In this document: positions 63,321 through 64,000 of the stretch, piece by piece
Position numbering within the stretch: position 1 is the first letter of the stretch
How the letters are laid out: every line of letters starts with the position of its first letter
Assembly: GCA_963691815.1 (NCBI GenBank)
Contig: OY829667.1
Location: 19,249,691-19,313,690, forward strand
DNA from: Echiichthys vipera
Lineage: Eukaryota; Chordata; Actinopteri; Perciformes; Trachinidae
Direction of reading: 5' to 3'
Length of the DNA stretch: 64,000 bases
Made by a program: the position numbers and the translations under genes
Notes under the pieces: generated by a model
Told to the model about the DNA's origin: nothing
Seen by the model: the letters and a program-made list of their open reading frames with translations, nothing else
Database searches by the model: none

Positions 63321-64000
63321 TTAGCTCCAAGAGGGAATTTTAACACATGTTTTGGCTCCCAAGAGGGCACTTTAGCACGTGTTTTAGCTCCAAGAGGGAA
63401 TTTTAACAGACGTTTTGGCTCCCAAGAGGGCACTTTAGCACGTGTTTTGGCTCCAAGAGAGCACTTCAGCAACATTTTGGCTCCAAGACGGCACTTAAGC
63501 ACACGTTTTAGTCGTAGAGGGCACTTGAACACACGTTTTAGCTTCAAAGAGGGTAATTTAGCACACGTTTTTGCTCCAAGAGGGCACTTTAGCACACGTT
63601 TTAGCTCCAAGAGGGCAATTTAGTTCATGTTTTGGATCCAAGTGGGCACTTTAGCAGATGTTTTGGCCCCAAGAGGGCACTTTAGCACATGTTTTAGGTC
63701 CAAGAAGGCACTTTAGCACATGTTTTAGCTCCAAGAAGGCACTTTAGCAGACGTTTTTGCTCCAAGAGGGCACTTTAGCAAACGTTTTGGCTCCCAATAG
63801 GACAATTTAGCACACATTTAGCTCCAAGAGGGCACTTTAGTGCATGTTTTGGATCCAAGAGGGCACTATAGCACACGTTTTAGCTCCAAGAGGGCACTTT
63901 AACACACGATTTAGTTTCCAAGAGGGTACTTTAGCACACGTTTTTGCTCCAAGGGGGCACTTAAGTGCATGTTTTGGTTTAAAGAGGGGACTTAAGCACA

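Larger units (their letters stand above)
4761..64000 (+). repeat. 31-bp satellite array, about 59.2 kb, open at the right edge
   Basis: The monomer is 31 bp: it opens GGCTCCAAGAGG, has the core GGCACTTTA and ends GCACACGTTTT. Common variants are 30 bp (GGTCCAAGAGG opening, one base lost) and 32 bp (GGCTTCCAAG or GGCTCCCAAT opening, one base gained), and a rarer form has an extra AAGA in the opening (CCAAGAAAGAGGG). About 1,900 monomers fit in the interval. All are in the same orientation by eye. Diagnostic variants are ordered in long blocks that repeat every 2-3 kb (listed separately). I saw no transposon, gene or unique sequence inside. The array continues past 64000, so its true length is unknown. 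Function is unknown; position (centromeric, subtelomeric or interstitial) cannot be decided here. Confidence 0.97.
58471..64000 (+). repeat. Region F: most diverged satellite, runs off the right edge
   Basis: Monomers remain 31 bp but show more single-base variants, and no 2-3 kb HOR is visible. Local duplications at 155 bp and 1,272 bp are listed separately. The array is still intact at 64000. Confidence 0.85.

Noticed and set aside
9478..63623. Dozens of 60-154 codon frames on both strands, many near-identical at 3,012, 2,381, 2,984 or 2,059-bp spacing
   Set aside because: They are copies of one another because the satellite HORs are. Many open only from TTG or GTG, and opposite-strand frames overlap completely. 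No domain is recognisable.
4761..64000. CRISPR-like array (regular about 31-bp repeats)
   Set aside because: There are no spacers between repeats, the repeats are contiguous, no cas genes are present and the flank is vertebrate.
4761..64000. Telomeric repeat or CENP-B-box satellite
   Set aside because: The monomer is not TTAGGG-like, and I found no word fitting the CENP-B core (TTCG....A..CGGG). Centromeric identity therefore has no sequence support here.

Overview
This looks like genomic DNA from a percomorph-type teleost fish. The first 4.7 kb is packed with short interspersed-repeat fragments whose sequence I recognise from many ray-finned fish genomes. There is no bacterial-style gene density and no credible protein-coding gene anywhere in the window. 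These repeat assignments rest on remembered sequence resemblance and need a repeat-library search to be named.

Layout. Positions 1-4721 are the left flank. It holds a tRNA-like SINE fragment, two copies of one retroposon-like family, a degenerate AT-rich minisatellite split by a LINE-3'-end-like insertion, and a nest of at least three elements inside one another at about 2098-3192. Positions 4722-4760 are the junction. From 4761 to the right edge at 64000 (59,240 bp, about 1,900 monomers) the window is one uninterrupted head-to-tail satellite with a 31-bp monomer. A typical monomer opens GGCTCCAAGAGG, has a GGCACTTTA core and ends GCACACGTTTT. All monomers I read point the same way, and I saw no transposon or unique sequence inside.

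The satellite is organised at several scales: 31-bp monomers (30- and 32-bp variants common); a 93-bp trimer block (4854-5939); and long higher-order repeats (HORs). HOR family A (6361-29290) has a unit of about 3,012 bp, roughly 97 monomers, in eight copies of 2702, 2761, 2918, 3011, 3012, 3012, 3167 bp and one partial. Family B (32345-42870) has a 2,381-bp unit. Family C (43219-49400) repeats at 3,325/2,984 bp. Block D (48351-52468) is a nearly exact 2,059-bp tandem duplication. Regions E (52469-58470) and F (58471-64000) are more diverged, with local duplications of 93, 155, about 557 and 1,272 bp. Length differences between copies are mostly whole numbers of monomers, and shared variants form a mosaic among copies, as expected of unequal exchange and gene conversion.

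Every open reading frame in the array can be explained by the repeat. One of three reverse-strand phases of the monomer carries TAA, so frames stay open only where 30/32-bp variants or the 93-bp trimer skip that phase, and many of the frames I checked lack an ATG start. The observations most worth following are the very large HOR unit, the CpG-decay signature at one site per monomer, a perfect 8-base miR-17-family target sequence in most core monomers, and the absence of transposon insertions from the array beside a transposon-rich flank.
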